Origin: Pedobacter westerhofensis
GTDB taxonomy: Bacteria; Bacteroidota; Bacteroidia; Sphingobacteriales; Sphingobacteriaceae
NCBI RefSeq assembly: GCF_900182595.1
Contig: NZ_FXTN01000002.1
Location: forward strand, 186,001-250,000
Length of the DNA stretch: 64,000 bases
Direction of reading: 5' to 3'
This document shows positions 27,149 to 35,527 of this stretch, in pieces. A model generated the notes under the pieces. That model was not told the origin of the DNA, ran no database searches, and saw nothing but the letters and a program-made list of their open reading frames with translations. Every line of letters starts with the position of its first letter. Position 1 is the first letter of the stretch. A program made the translations under genes and the position numbers.

Positions 27149-28678
27149 TTAATTATTTACCTGCGCAGCTTTATAGCTTGTTAAAAAATTTCGCAGCGCT
27201 TCGGCCGCTTCCAATTGGTTTTTTGTCCAGGGTTCTGAATGTCCGTGTACTGTTTCAAGCCATAGGTTAAACGAATTTCTGGGGTGGTACGTTACTCCAT
27301 CTTTTTCAAATTTGATCGCCTCGTTTGGATTACCTCCCCATTTAATGCTTTTCAATACTTCCGGTCTAAAACACATGAGGAATTCTCCTGCAAGTGGATC
27401 TATTGGTATAACTAACAGACCGCTTGCAATCTCAGGATAAGCTTCTGCTTCATCATATACCTGCTTCAATCCATGGGTGGCGTAAATTTGCACAAAAGCC
27501 TTTCCAGCAGCCCATAAAAACAAGTTTTCAAGATCTTCGCGTGCAGGAACATCACCAGAAGCAAAAAGTCTGCCATTCAGATTGATTGCAAAACCTGTCG
27601 AGTTAAATAATGCAAGCAGATTTTCGTCTTTATCTTCCAGCAATCCGGTTGCTATTCCTGCATTTGTAAATATGCTTTCTGTAATCCCGGCATGCAGCTT
27701 CAGCATGGTGGCGGTCTCATTCATTTCCTCAGCTTTGATCACGGATGATATCCGGTAGGATATTTCCATGCTCAGCCATTCAAAGATTGATCTTAGCTCT
27801 TTGTTAATGTACATTGAGCTGGTGTGATGACACGATATTAATCCCCATAACCTGCCATCAACCAATACCCTGATTGACATGGATGCCGTTACATTCATAT
27901 TTGCCATATATTCCAGATGAACCGCAGAGATGCTTCGCAGGTTACAATCTGAAAGATCCAGGAAACCATTTGTAACCGGATTAATCACCGGGAAAAGCTT
28001 GTATGCATGGTAATTCCTGTTGGGTATCAGCCGGTAAGGGTTTTTCAGGTACATAGCCCTTGCCTGTTTTGGTACATCTGATGCCGGAAATGTTTGCCCC
28101 ATATAGCTTTCAAGATCGCTGGTGATCTCTTCAGCGATAACAGTACCATTCCATTCTTCATCAAATCTGTACATTCTTATTCCGTCAAAACCAGCCAAAC
28201 GCCTGATTTCCGCGATACTGGCATGGCACACCTCGTATAGGTCGCCATTAGTTTCCAAAACGGAGATAAAAGAGCGGACTTCCTGAAATACGGCAGAAAA
28301 GCTGCGGTCGCTATCCTGATTACCTTTTTCTATCTCTAGTAATACCACCGTTTCATTTACATGCAGCAATATATTCAGCTGCAGCTGAGTTCCGTTGCTA
28401 TTGGCAGAGCAGGTAAAGGGTACACGGTTACGGAAACCCTTATTCACTTCTGTTTGCAATCTGTCCAGATCTGCTGCTGACAACAGGGTTGAGATGTGCT
28501 GACCAATCAGATCTTTTATATCTTTTAAGATGATAATATTTGTATTCTCGCTCCCTTGTATAATTTGAAGTGATGAACGTTCCAGGACAAGTAAACAACC
28601 GTAATCCTGTATTGAATTTGTTTGATGAATCGCAAGATGCCCGCAAAATTCAGCATCATAATTTTTGTCTTCAGCCAT
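27149..28678 (-). CDS. Phytochrome-like photosensory core (PAS-GAF-PHY) without output domain
   Basis: A 509-residue protein with the three-part phytochrome sensor and nothing after it. The N-terminal segment has C12 in EFCGHLAIHQ, where bacteriophytochromes attach biliverdin, although the usual IQPHG reads IQDYG. The GAF domain (about 130-310) has the pocket motifs FPASDVPKQAR, NPYRLIPNRNY, SAVHLEYM and LWGLISCHH. The PHY domain carries the tongue motif PRNSFNLW. There is no kinase, cyclase or receiver; the protein ends soon after the PHY helix. The gene precedes the CheB-CheR kinase by 7 bases, implying that the two act together in trans. No haem oxygenase is in the window. Confidence 0.9.
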   Translation of the reverse strand: MAEDKNYDAEFCGHLAIHQTNSIQDYGCLLVLERSSLQIIQGSENTNIIILKDIKDLIGQHISTLLSAADLDRLQTEVNKGFRNRVPFTCSANSNGTQLQLNILLHVNETVVLLEIEKGNQDSDRSFSAVFQEVRSFISVLETNGDLYEVCHASIAEIRRLAGFDGIRMYRFDEEWNGTVIAEEITSDLESYMGQTFPASDVPKQARAMYLKNPYRLIPNRNYHAYKLFPVINPVTNGFLDLSDCNLRSISAVHLEYMANMNVTASMSIRVLVDGRLWGLISCHHTSSMYINKELRSIFEWLSMEISYRISSVIKAEEMNETATMLKLHAGITESIFTNAGIATGLLEDKDENLLALFNSTGFAINLNGRLFASGDVPAREDLENLFLWAAGKAFVQIYATHGLKQVYDEAEAYPEIASGLLVIPIDPLAGEFLMCFRPEVLKSIKWGGNPNEAIKFEKDGVTYHPRNSFNLWLETVHGHSEPWTKNQLEAAEALRNFLTSYKAAQVNN

Positions 28679-29003
28679 TGATTTTTTGTACTATGCTAAC
28701 AAACAGTATTGAATTGTTCGCGACTGGAATATAACAACAAAGCTGTAATTGATTAATATTGAAATTATTTTCCAAAGGTAAAAATATAACAATTATGCCA
28801 AAACAGCCAAATCCACGGGTGTGTCAGGACTAATACAACTATAGGTTTTATGAATAAATTTGCCATAAAATGTAAGCTGTTGTTGCTGTTTTCATTAACT
28901 TAAGAGGCTACAACTCACAGAGGTGTGATAATTATGTTACACAATGGCCTTATAATTTAAAACTTATTCCAGACCTGGCTGTAGTCCTGGTAAATCTAAA
29001 GCT
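28679..29003. other. AT-rich intergenic region
   Basis: A divergent promoter region between the phytochrome-like gene and the small acidic gene at 29004. I see no gene and no clear operator, only AT-rich sequence. Confidence 0.5.
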
Positions 29004-29252
29004 ATGAATCAGGAAGAGAATCCAATGAGCCAGGAACAGGCGGCAAAAAATCTGAAAGAGGTATATCAAAAGTTTGATGAAGATCATGGTGCTCAGCCTT
29101 CCTCAGATGAGAGCGACCAGGGCGCAGATGATGCTGTCCAACAGAATGCTGGTAGCGACGCCGACGAGGATCGTACTATTGGTTATGATGACAGTGCAGA
29201 TATTGATGAAGCTGCTCAGCAGGTTAAAGGCAGTGATGCAGACACTGCATAA
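29004..29252 (+). CDS. Small, strongly acidic hypothetical protein
   Basis: An 82-residue protein rich in Asp, Glu, Gln, Ala and Ser, without hydrophobic segments and probably disordered. It contains two similar stretches, NAGSDADEDRT and VKGSDADTA, hinting at an internal duplication. No family is recognised. It is isolated, and the composition (about a quarter Asp/Glu) is the only clue, recalling small acidic stress or histone-like-binding proteins, but this is not an assignment. Confidence 0.6.
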   Translation: MNQEENPMSQEQAAKNLKEVYQKFDEDHGAQPSSDESDQGADDAVQQNAGSDADEDRTIGYDDSADIDEAAQQVKGSDADTA

Positions 29253-30107
29253 GGTGTATCTGCAACGTAATAATTTTCCATATCCACAGGTATGAAATCA
29301 AGTATAATTTGTGTTGGCGCAGCCTAGAATTAATCAATATTTAAAAATGCAAGTTGCTACATTTGGTAAATCGATTGTGCCCGAAAAGTGTAGCAACACC
29401 AGTTGCAAATGTATAAAGGCGAGATATTATGCACGACCGCAAGTAAGTACTACACACCAATAGAGCCCAATTTCTGTTTAAATGACCACTCTATACGGGA
29501 TCGTCTTTCTTTAATTGATATTTTAAAATTTTCTCATAAAGATTGTATAGTGATTGTGTGCTGATCAGCCAATGTGATCATTGTACGTTTTCAATTTGTT
29601 CTGAAGCGCCTTGCTTGGATCTCAGAACCTTTAGCCCCCTTTTTTCTTCTATAAACTAAATGCCCTAAAACTTTCATCGCCGTGGAACGTTGACATTTAA
29701 ATACCTAACCTGAACATATGAAAGATCTGGCTACCCGTTTTAAATGATAATACAAAATCATTACTGGAAAGACTCAGCAATTATGCTAAAAAATCTGCAC
29801 ATATTAATGGCAGGGATCGCTTAACTATATTACAATCCTACATTGATAAAATCGCCTCTGTTGTTAAAGACAATGATCAAATCCGCATAAGAAATCTTTA
29901 CAGGATTATTATAAGCTTGCAATTGGAAGGCTTTATTACGATGGAAAAGTGCCATATACAGATTTTGAACCAACGATTCAAACATTACTTAATTCGATTA
30001 ATAATACTAATCATCTACTATTACTATTGATAACGCATCGAAGGCGGTTGATAAGGAGAAACACGTCCCAGCGCTTGATCATATAAAATGCTTAAATTAA
30101 CTGAGAT
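29253..30107. other. Gene-poor region with decayed frames and an inverted repeat
   Basis: No intact gene is seen in 855 bases. At 29353-29361 and 29389-29397 lie perfect inverted repeats GTTGCTACA and TGTAGCAAC, 27 bases apart. On the minus strand from about 29679 a frame reads MKVLGHLVYRRKKGAKGSEI and then continues through two stops, as a decayed gene would. On the plus strand a start-less frame is open from 29722 to 30030 (LLERLSNYAKKSAHINGRDR and onward), again gene-like but headless. None matches a family I can name. Confidence 0.45.
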
Positions 30108-30614
30108 ATGAGAATGACCTTAACTATTTTAATATTGATCCTTGCGTTCACTGTTAAAGCTCAAGAAAATAGCAAGATTTACTATGATAACAGAGACAGT
30201 TCCGTAGTAAAGTTTTTTAGTCAGTCAGAGGTTCCGCGCATATTAGCTGAAAACCCAAGGTTTGGGTTCACCACAATAAATTTTTCAGTTTCCAGGGAAG
30301 GTAAAATTATTTCTATCATTGATCTGATTAAATCTGAAGATATATTTTTCTCAATTGCAAAGATTGCGATTGAAAAATCAAGTGGAAAATGGATTATAAA
30401 ACCTGGTGTGCAAGAACAAACTTTCCAAATTACTTTTTTCATAATTGGGGATAAATTGGCTTCCCGAAAAAAATCGGAACAATACGCTGAGAATATTAAA
30501 CCACTCTTGAGGTCTTACATCCAATATGAGGGCAATCCCAAAGAGCTGACTTTATTGCCCACTATAGATTTAGTTTTCAAAGAAATAGTTGTAGAGACCC
30601 ATATCTTTCATTGA
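30108..30614 (+). CDS. Secreted hypothetical protein, TonB C-terminal-like
   Basis: 168 residues with a signal peptide (MRMTLTILILILAFTVKAQ, cleavage likely after KAQ). The mature part reads EVPRILAENPRFGFTTINFS followed by SREGKIISI and WIIKPGVQEQ, a pattern reminiscent of the small TonB_C beta-alpha-beta domain, though no strict family match can be claimed. It shares the segment SQSEVPRI with SQNDVPRL in the convergent gene at 30682, so the two are probably distant paralogues. Function is unknown. Confidence 0.7.
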   Translation: MRMTLTILILILAFTVKAQENSKIYYDNRDSSVVKFFSQSEVPRILAENPRFGFTTINFSVSREGKIISIIDLIKSEDIFFSIAKIAIEKSSGKWIIKPGVQEQTFQITFFIIGDKLASRKKSEQYAENIKPLLRSYIQYEGNPKELTLLPTIDLVFKEIVVETHIFH

Positions 30615-30681
30615 TTTCAATAATAAATATAACCAGAAAAAATGAGGTCGATAGTGCCCTTGGAAATTAAGATCAATCCTT

Positions 30682-31221
30682 TCAGTTCTTACTGATATTA
30701 AAGATGTCAATCATAATAGGCTTAAGGATTAACCTAATTTCCCTTCGGTCTGACTCTTTACTAACAAGGCTAGTGAGCATTCTATTAAGGTCTTCCCATA
30801 CGAGACCCATATCAATCAACAGTTTACCTTCTTGTCTTGTATATCTATTTGTAGCAGTCGTGGATTTATTTGCAATCACTATCGGGATTACCAAAGTGGT
30901 GCCCAATGTGTTTAAGACTAATGGTTTAAAGTCAATTTTACTTAATTGTTTAAGGTTGGGAAAATAAGTATATAACATGGCGTCGCTCACTGATAACTCT
31001 GCGTTAGTAGAGCCATTTTTGCTATTTCGTATCTTAATAGTGATTGTATAGGTGTAAATTGCGATGCTATCCTTGATTAAGCGCGGAACATCATTTTGTG
31101 ATAAAATTTTAGATACTTTTTTATTTATGTCATACAAAACGGAATCACCTTTGATCTGAGCACTAACAGTTTTGGGGAAATAAATCAAAGCGGCAATTAA
31201 TACGATAAAAAATCCTTTCAT
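30682..31221 (-). CDS. Secreted hypothetical protein, paralogue of the preceding gene
   Basis: 179 residues with a signal peptide (GFFIVLIAALIYFPKTVSAQ). The mature part starts with a tyrosine/aspartate segment, then ILSQNDVPRLIKDS and the beta-rich YTYTITIKIRNSKNG, the same order as in the protein at 30108. Later come FKPLVLNTLGTTLVIPIVI and a polar C-terminus. It converges on its relative with 67 bases between the stops. It is periplasmic or outer-membrane associated by its signal; the role is unknown. Confidence 0.68.
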   Translation of the reverse strand: MKGFFIVLIAALIYFPKTVSAQIKGDSVLYDINKKVSKILSQNDVPRLIKDSIAIYTYTITIKIRNSKNGSTNAELSVSDAMLYTYFPNLKQLSKIDFKPLVLNTLGTTLVIPIVIANKSTTATNRYTRQEGKLLIDMGLVWEDLNRMLTSLVSKESDRREIRLILKPIMIDIFNISKN

Positions 31222-31463
31222 TATTTCGAAGTATTAAATCTTAAAACACCTTGCTTCAATTGCACCTCATAATTTTTGAGCAAAAATTTCATGTATAGCT
31301 CCATGGTATAACGTTACGGAAATGAATTCTTTTGTAGCCTTGTTAAGCACAGAAGTCTAATACCAGATGATCATTAAACTGCTCAATGTCTTTTTTTAAC
31401 AGGTTTATAAAGCGGTTTACATTTTAAATTAACATAATTGTAAAATACAAATTAATATTTGAT

Positions 31464-31916
31464 GTGAAATTATTCAATTATATTATATTACTAATGATTT
31501 CTGGACTTGGAATAGGCTGTCACAGCGACTCAGATTCGAATTTTCGAGATAAAAGCGATACACTGCAAATAGTTGTTTCTTGTCTCGAGAACGAATTAGT
31601 GTGCCGTAATTTAGACTCTGATACGAAAGATATATTTATCTTAAAATCGCGATTTATCAATGCAGTATGGCCAAAGGTTGTAGGTAGCATTAAAGTGCAC
31701 TACATTGAAGGTACAGACGCTTCAAGACATATTATTCGGTCATTGAAAGAAACATCTGACAGGCGAATTCGTTTGAGCGTTGAAAAGTTTGATTTAAGAA
31801 AAGACTCCGTCTCGGTTGTCTTATATTTTTTCAGCTCAGTTGCCGAACATCACCTAGAACTAAAAAAAGAAGATGGTAAATGGAAAATTGTTAAAAGTAA
31901 CATGTTGATAGAATAA
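31464..31916 (+). CDS. Putative lipoprotein
   Basis: 150 residues from a GTG start (no in-frame ATG nearby). The N-terminus is a lipoprotein signal, LLMISGLGIGCHSDSDS, with Cys 19 as the probable lipidation site and Ser/Asp after it. The mature domain is about 130 residues with VSCLENELVCRNLDSDTKDI and a C-terminal strand HHLELKKEDGKWKIVKS, as in NTF2-like or DUF4878-like small domains. No family is asserted. It belongs to the AT-rich orphan block. Confidence 0.6.
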   Translation: MKLFNYIILLMISGLGIGCHSDSDSNFRDKSDTLQIVVSCLENELVCRNLDSDTKDIFILKSRFINAVWPKVVGSIKVHYIEGTDASRHIIRSLKETSDRRIRLSVEKFDLRKDSVSVVLYFFSSVAEHHLELKKEDGKWKIVKSNMLIE

Positions 31917-31955
31917 ACCGCATTCCAACTTTTTGCTGCTTTGTGGATGACGGTA

Positions 31956-32390
31956 TCAATGAAATTCATGGCCGCAATTATAACAATGGTAGCACTTCTT
32001 TACCATGAATGGGAAAACAGCAAGGCAAAAAGAAACAAGTAAAACTATCCAGCTGTATCTGCTTTTAGTGGCTTGCCCAAATCCAACATTTGTTGAACCA
32101 CATTTTTTACAGGTGATCTCGTTGTCATTAACCGGGCTATTTTCCTGCGGTTTGAATTCATCTGTATCGCCGAGATTCTCTTCAGATAACAATAGATCAA
32201 TTTGCGGTGCATCCTTTTCGAATACCATCAGTTTTACTCCTCCCACTGCCTGGTTATACAGGGGCTGAATAGTGGAGATATTTTCATCCTGCAGGAAACA
32301 TTTAAAGCCGCTGTCTTCTAGTCTGGCCCGGACGATGTTGGCCTCAATTGGGTTGTAAAAGGTTCTGTACCATATTATTTTATTATTCAT
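31956..32390 (-). CDS. DUF2007 domain protein with zinc ribbons and one membrane helix
   Basis: 144 residues. The first ~75 residues form a DUF2007 (putative signal-transducing) domain: WYRTFYNPIEANIVRARLED, GFKCFLQDENIS, VGGVKLMVFEKDAP. Then a CKKC motif at about 92-95, a hydrophobic helix WIVLLVSFCLAVFPFMV and a final CYNCGHEF make a split zinc ribbon across or next to the membrane. DUF2007 is related to PII-like ferredoxin-fold domains. The function is unknown. Confidence 0.85.
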   Translation of the reverse strand: MNNKIIWYRTFYNPIEANIVRARLEDSGFKCFLQDENISTIQPLYNQAVGGVKLMVFEKDAPQIDLLLSEENLGDTDEFKPQENSPVNDNEITCKKCGSTNVGFGQATKSRYSWIVLLVSFCLAVFPFMVKKCYHCYNCGHEFH

Positions 32391-32547
32391 AGTACTTCTA
32401 TAAGTCTTAAAGCAGTATAAATGTTGGTTAGGCGCTCCTATATTTTCGATGTTATTTTACAATTTACTTAAGATGAGATATTGTATCAAAATCCAAATTC
32501 ATGTTATTTTCGTTCATTAGGATCTAAAATTCTTTAAAAAAGATTGC

Positions 32548-32781
32548 ATGCAAAAGAAGAATAATCAGATAGGAAAAACTGTGTCTGCCAACATTCGTAA
32601 AGTTAGAGAGAAAAAAAACTTTACCCAGGATTATCTGGCGGCTAAACTCGCTATATCACAAAATGCATACAGCAAAATAGAATTGGGTTACAGCAAAATC
32701 ACCATCAACAGGCTCATCGAGATTGCAATTATTCTTGAGGTTGAAGTGAGGACGCTCCTTAATCAGGGCGGCTCTAAATAG
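32548..32781 (+). CDS. XRE-family helix-turn-helix regulator
   Basis: A 77-residue protein that is almost entirely an HTH_3 domain: VREKKNFTQDYLAAKLAISQ is the first two helices and NAYSKIELGYSKI the recognition part. No sensor or partner domain is present. Small single-domain XRE proteins act as repressors of their own locus, of toxin-antitoxin modules or of mobile elements; no toxin gene sits next to it in a convincing way. The ATG follows an AT-rich promoter region. Confidence 0.85.
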   Translation: MQKKNNQIGKTVSANIRKVREKKNFTQDYLAAKLAISQNAYSKIELGYSKITINRLIEIAIILEVEVRTLLNQGGSK

Positions 32782-32867
32782 TGTCTTTTTAAGTTTGTTT
32801 TGTTGTTATTTTAAGATGTGTTGATAAAACATTGTATGAGGAATTGTAAGTATCCTCAACAAGTCCC

Positions 32868-33248
32868 CTACGTAGATTTACTTTCCGGGTATTCCCTGTA
32901 TTCCTTGTCATCCTTCTTAATAAAAACTGTTCTTGATGTTTGATAATTTTGTTCACTGCAGTTGAACCATAGGGTAAATTCAAGGTTTAGTAAGTTATTC
33001 TGCATGCACCACTGTTTCATAATGGGCATCAAATGAGTACATAAGCTTAACGAATATGCTTTTAAATCCTGTACGATGTGTTTGTTTTGATATTCCTCGC
33101 TGAGATGCGAAAAATGAAATGATAATGCATCCCCCGGAAACATAATAAAATAACAGTCTGAAGGTAAATGCCTTTGCAACCTGCTGTTATCAACCCATTC
33201 CATTAACATCAAAACTAATTCCTTCTTGATTGCGCGGTTAATTTCCAT
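32868..33248 (-). CDS. Hypothetical protein
   Basis: 126 residues without signal peptide or clear membrane segment. It has a helical start (INRAIKKELVLMLMEWVDNS), a hydrophobic middle (CYFIMFPGDALSFHFSHLSE) and a polar C-terminus. It is cysteine- and aromatic-rich, and I recognise no family. It converges with the XRE gene, but nothing indicates a functional link. Confidence 0.5.
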   Translation of the reverse strand: MEINRAIKKELVLMLMEWVDNSRLQRHLPSDCYFIMFPGDALSFHFSHLSEEYQNKHIVQDLKAYSLSLCTHLMPIMKQWCMQNNLLNLEFTLWFNCSEQNYQTSRTVFIKKDDKEYREYPESKST

Positions 33249-33546
33249 CTCATAAATTTTGACGGTAAATGTATTGCTAAATAAATTAGTATTGATTGGT
33301 GGTTTTTAAGAACTTTTCAACAATCCATGTTAGTTTATTTGGTCATAATATCCCGCGCTCATTTTGCGGCCTGGAAACCCTAAGGGGTTTGCTTTTGCAT
33401 TTACGGTAAATGACAGTGCAGGGCATCACGGTAGTAGAAAACCTGCTGATACTTGAAACAAAAACAGGGCTCAGTACGAAATTAGGAGCTTATTTTAAAT
33501 CTCCTGATCACAAAGACATGATCAATAACTACAAATTGAGGAAGAA
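33249..33546. other. Intergenic region with a short unsupported frame
   Basis: A 46-codon frame from ATG at 33410 to the stop at 33548-33550 reads MTVQGITVVENLLILETKTG and ends INNYKLRKN. It overlaps the end of the next minus-strand gene by a few bases and has no family match. I regard it as a possible remnant rather than a gene. Confidence 0.3.
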
Positions 33547-33771
33547 CTAGTATTTAAGGCTAATCCTTTGGTATATGTTTTCTCCTGTTGACTCGTTTCT
33601 GTCCCTGTATTGTTTATCTTCTATCTGCTGGATAATAATCGCTGTTGATTTAATCTGCTCGATGCATGCTTCGATATGCATCTTTACTAATTCACAGTCT
33701 CTTTCATCATCCGACATGCTTTTGATTTCTATTTTCATAAGCCATTCGGTCAAGTGTTTTTTCATTAGCAA
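33547..33771 (-). CDS. Small hypothetical protein
   Basis: 74 residues, helical and charged, starting MLMKKHLTEWLMKIEIKSMS and continuing with ELVKMHIEACIEQIKSTAI, which could form a two-helix hairpin. No family is recognised. The ATG is followed closely by a second Met, so the start may be three codons in. It lies in the AT-rich orphan block. Confidence 0.45.
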   Translation of the reverse strand: MLMKKHLTEWLMKIEIKSMSDDERDCELVKMHIEACIEQIKSTAIIIQQIEDKQYRDRNESTGENIYQRISLKY

Positions 33772-33882
33772 ATTTACCTGGTTTACCTTATCTGGAATGG
33801 GACAAAAGTCCCAATATAAGATGAAGCTGTTTTTGAATCTTTAAGGGCTTGACGGATACATATTGCGATCAGAACAAATTTC

Positions 33883-34527
33883 CTAATGATGATCTTCTGA
33901 TAGAGGAGCGGAAGAAAGATACTCCTGATCTGATACTCTTTTGAATATCATTTTTCCAGTTGATATCGGCATAGCGTTAACCACATAGTAGTTTCCCTGA
34001 ATTATCCTGGCTATTTTATATTCTGAAATTATATTTCCGGTGCAATAGCCGATAATGCTTCCAGACTCCATTGGTATCTCATATTCTAAATGTATTTGGG
34101 TGCTATTTCTGGCAAAAATCCAATTTGAATGCCAGTTAAGATATTCACTTGGGGGATATATTTTTTGTGTCCACTCTTTTTTGAGTGAATCTTTTGTATC
34201 GCACCAGGTGCGTTGACCGCAAAGAATTAAAGAGCCATCATCACCTTTTTGGATATTAAGCCGTCCTCCATGCTGATATTTACCGCCAAATTTAGTACAT
34301 ACGTATTTCCACTTTCCTTCAATGTTAACATTTCCCAGACCTTGTTGTTCAATTGGGTCAATCTTATGAGGTAGCGCTATGTAGCCGGTAACTATACCTC
34401 CTATTGTGGTGATGATTGTAACCAGAACTGCCTGCCAGAGTGCAATCATAGCAGTACGGTGGTTAGAGGTCTCATTTACATCATTATTCCTGGCAGCAGC
34501 ATTCTGCTCATTGCTGTTAAATGTCAT
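33883..34527 (-). CDS. Membrane-anchored hypothetical protein with extracytoplasmic beta-rich domain
   Basis: 214 residues with a short polar N-terminus (rich in Asn and Asp), a single membrane helix (ALWQAVLVTIITTIGGIVTG, about 30-49) and a C-terminal domain of ~140 residues. The domain begins NVNIEGKWKYVCTKFGGKYQ and carries three Cys residues plus repeating beta-type strands (IHLEYEIPMESGSIIGYCTG). The shape resembles small lipocalin-like sensor or binding domains but I cannot name it. It is alone in the orphan block and its neighbours give no hint. Confidence 0.6.
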   Translation of the reverse strand: MTFNSNEQNAAARNNDVNETSNHRTAMIALWQAVLVTIITTIGGIVTGYIALPHKIDPIEQQGLGNVNIEGKWKYVCTKFGGKYQHGGRLNIQKGDDGSLILCGQRTWCDTKDSLKKEWTQKIYPPSEYLNWHSNWIFARNSTQIHLEYEIPMESGSIIGYCTGNIISEYKIARIIQGNYYVVNAMPISTGKMIFKRVSDQEYLSSAPLSEDHH

Positions 34528-35005
34528 AAGGTATTATATTTGGTGAAATTTGGCTACAAACTTACCAAGTAGGGTAGGTGACTCAAAATCTTGAAAATAT
34601 TTTAACTATTTTGAAGGTTGATCAGAGCTTATGGATCTTGCTATTCACCACCTTCATTCTTTAACCCTTTTGAGATCTCCACTATAGCTGCCAGTTTGTG
34701 CACTTGGGGTGTTCAACCAGGAGAATATCTCGGCTTTCACCTGATTTCCTGATCTTTGAAATGATATAATGCAGTAGCACCATTGGCCTCTTTGTTTTAT
34801 AGGTGCCATTTTGTGCGTGAGAAGTTAAAAGCGAATACAGTAAAAATTAGAACAGATATCTTCTTGTAATTTAGCGGAATTATTAAGTTGAGGGGCGTCA
34901 TTCTTATGTCTCTTACAGACATAATACATCATAATGAGAAAGGCTGGGGTTAAGCACAACAGATTCCTGGCTATAGCCATGATATAACCCTTGATCTATT
35001 TTACT
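34528..35005. other. Intergenic region, possibly containing decayed coding sequence
   Basis: No intact gene. On the minus strand around 34650-34820 a frame reads MVLLHYIISKIRKSGESRDI, then VEHPKCTNWQL, and meets a stop. It is coding-like in composition but broken and unassigned. The rest is AT-rich. Confidence 0.35.
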
Positions 35006-35404
35006 CTATGAGGTCTGAACTTCTGGATGGTCAATTATTGCAGGATTGTCCCGGAATTCTTTCAGGATCACTTGCTTTAGGCGTTCCTGATGCTGATCGC
35101 CCCAAAGCCCGATGGTATTGATCACAGGGATCAGTGTCCTTCCAAAATCAGTCAGGTTGTACTCCACCTTTGGGGGCATGATCGGATAAATCTTCCTGGT
35201 TACCAGTTCATGTTCTTCCAGCTCTTTGAGCTGGATGTTCAATACCCTTCTGGACACATCCGGGATCTGGCGCTGCAACTCGCTTGGGCGTTTATTACCT
35301 TCATTAATAAACCAGAGTATGCGCAACTTCCACTTGCCGTAAAGTACTTCGCCAACCAGGTCAAGCCCGCAATTCAGGTACGGTAAGATCTTTCTTTCAT
35401 ACAT
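35006..35404 (-). CDS. HxlR-family transcriptional regulator
   Basis: 132 residues of winged-helix HxlR type: GEVLYGKWKLRILWFINEGN, RPSELQRQIPDVSRRVLN and LVTRKIYPIMPPKVEYNLTDFGRTL split across helices and wing. Such proteins sense electrophiles or aldehydes, often through an N-terminal Cys; here C12 (PYLNCGLD) is the candidate. It is divergent from an SDR gene with an inverted repeat between them, the standard arrangement of a regulator and its target. Confidence 0.93.
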   Translation of the reverse strand: MYERKILPYLNCGLDLVGEVLYGKWKLRILWFINEGNKRPSELQRQIPDVSRRVLNIQLKELEEHELVTRKIYPIMPPKVEYNLTDFGRTLIPVINTIGLWGDQHQERLKQVILKEFRDNPAIIDHPEVQTS

Positions 35405-35437
35405 CTATCAAAGATAAGACTTTGTTCCAATGCAGGC

Positions 35438-35461
35438 AATAGGGATAAATTTCTCCCTATT
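35438..35461. promoter_or_regulatory. Inverted-repeat operator between hxlR-type gene and SDR
   Basis: AATAGGGA, eight bases, TCCCTATT: perfect half-sites in the 123-base divergent intergenic region. It is the best candidate for the HxlR binding site. A near-identical copy (38689-38711) sits upstream of a decayed copy of the same SDR, showing the element is conserved within this cluster. Confidence 0.6.
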
Positions 35462-35527
35462 TGAATCGTAAGTCCGTACTTGATTGCGTCTTAACTACTG
35501 CCGAGGTTTGTACAAAACAAAGACAAT

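Noticed and set aside
34650..34820. Possible transposase remnant on the minus strand
   Set aside because: Gene-like residues are visible but no insertion-sequence family motif or terminal repeat could be identified.
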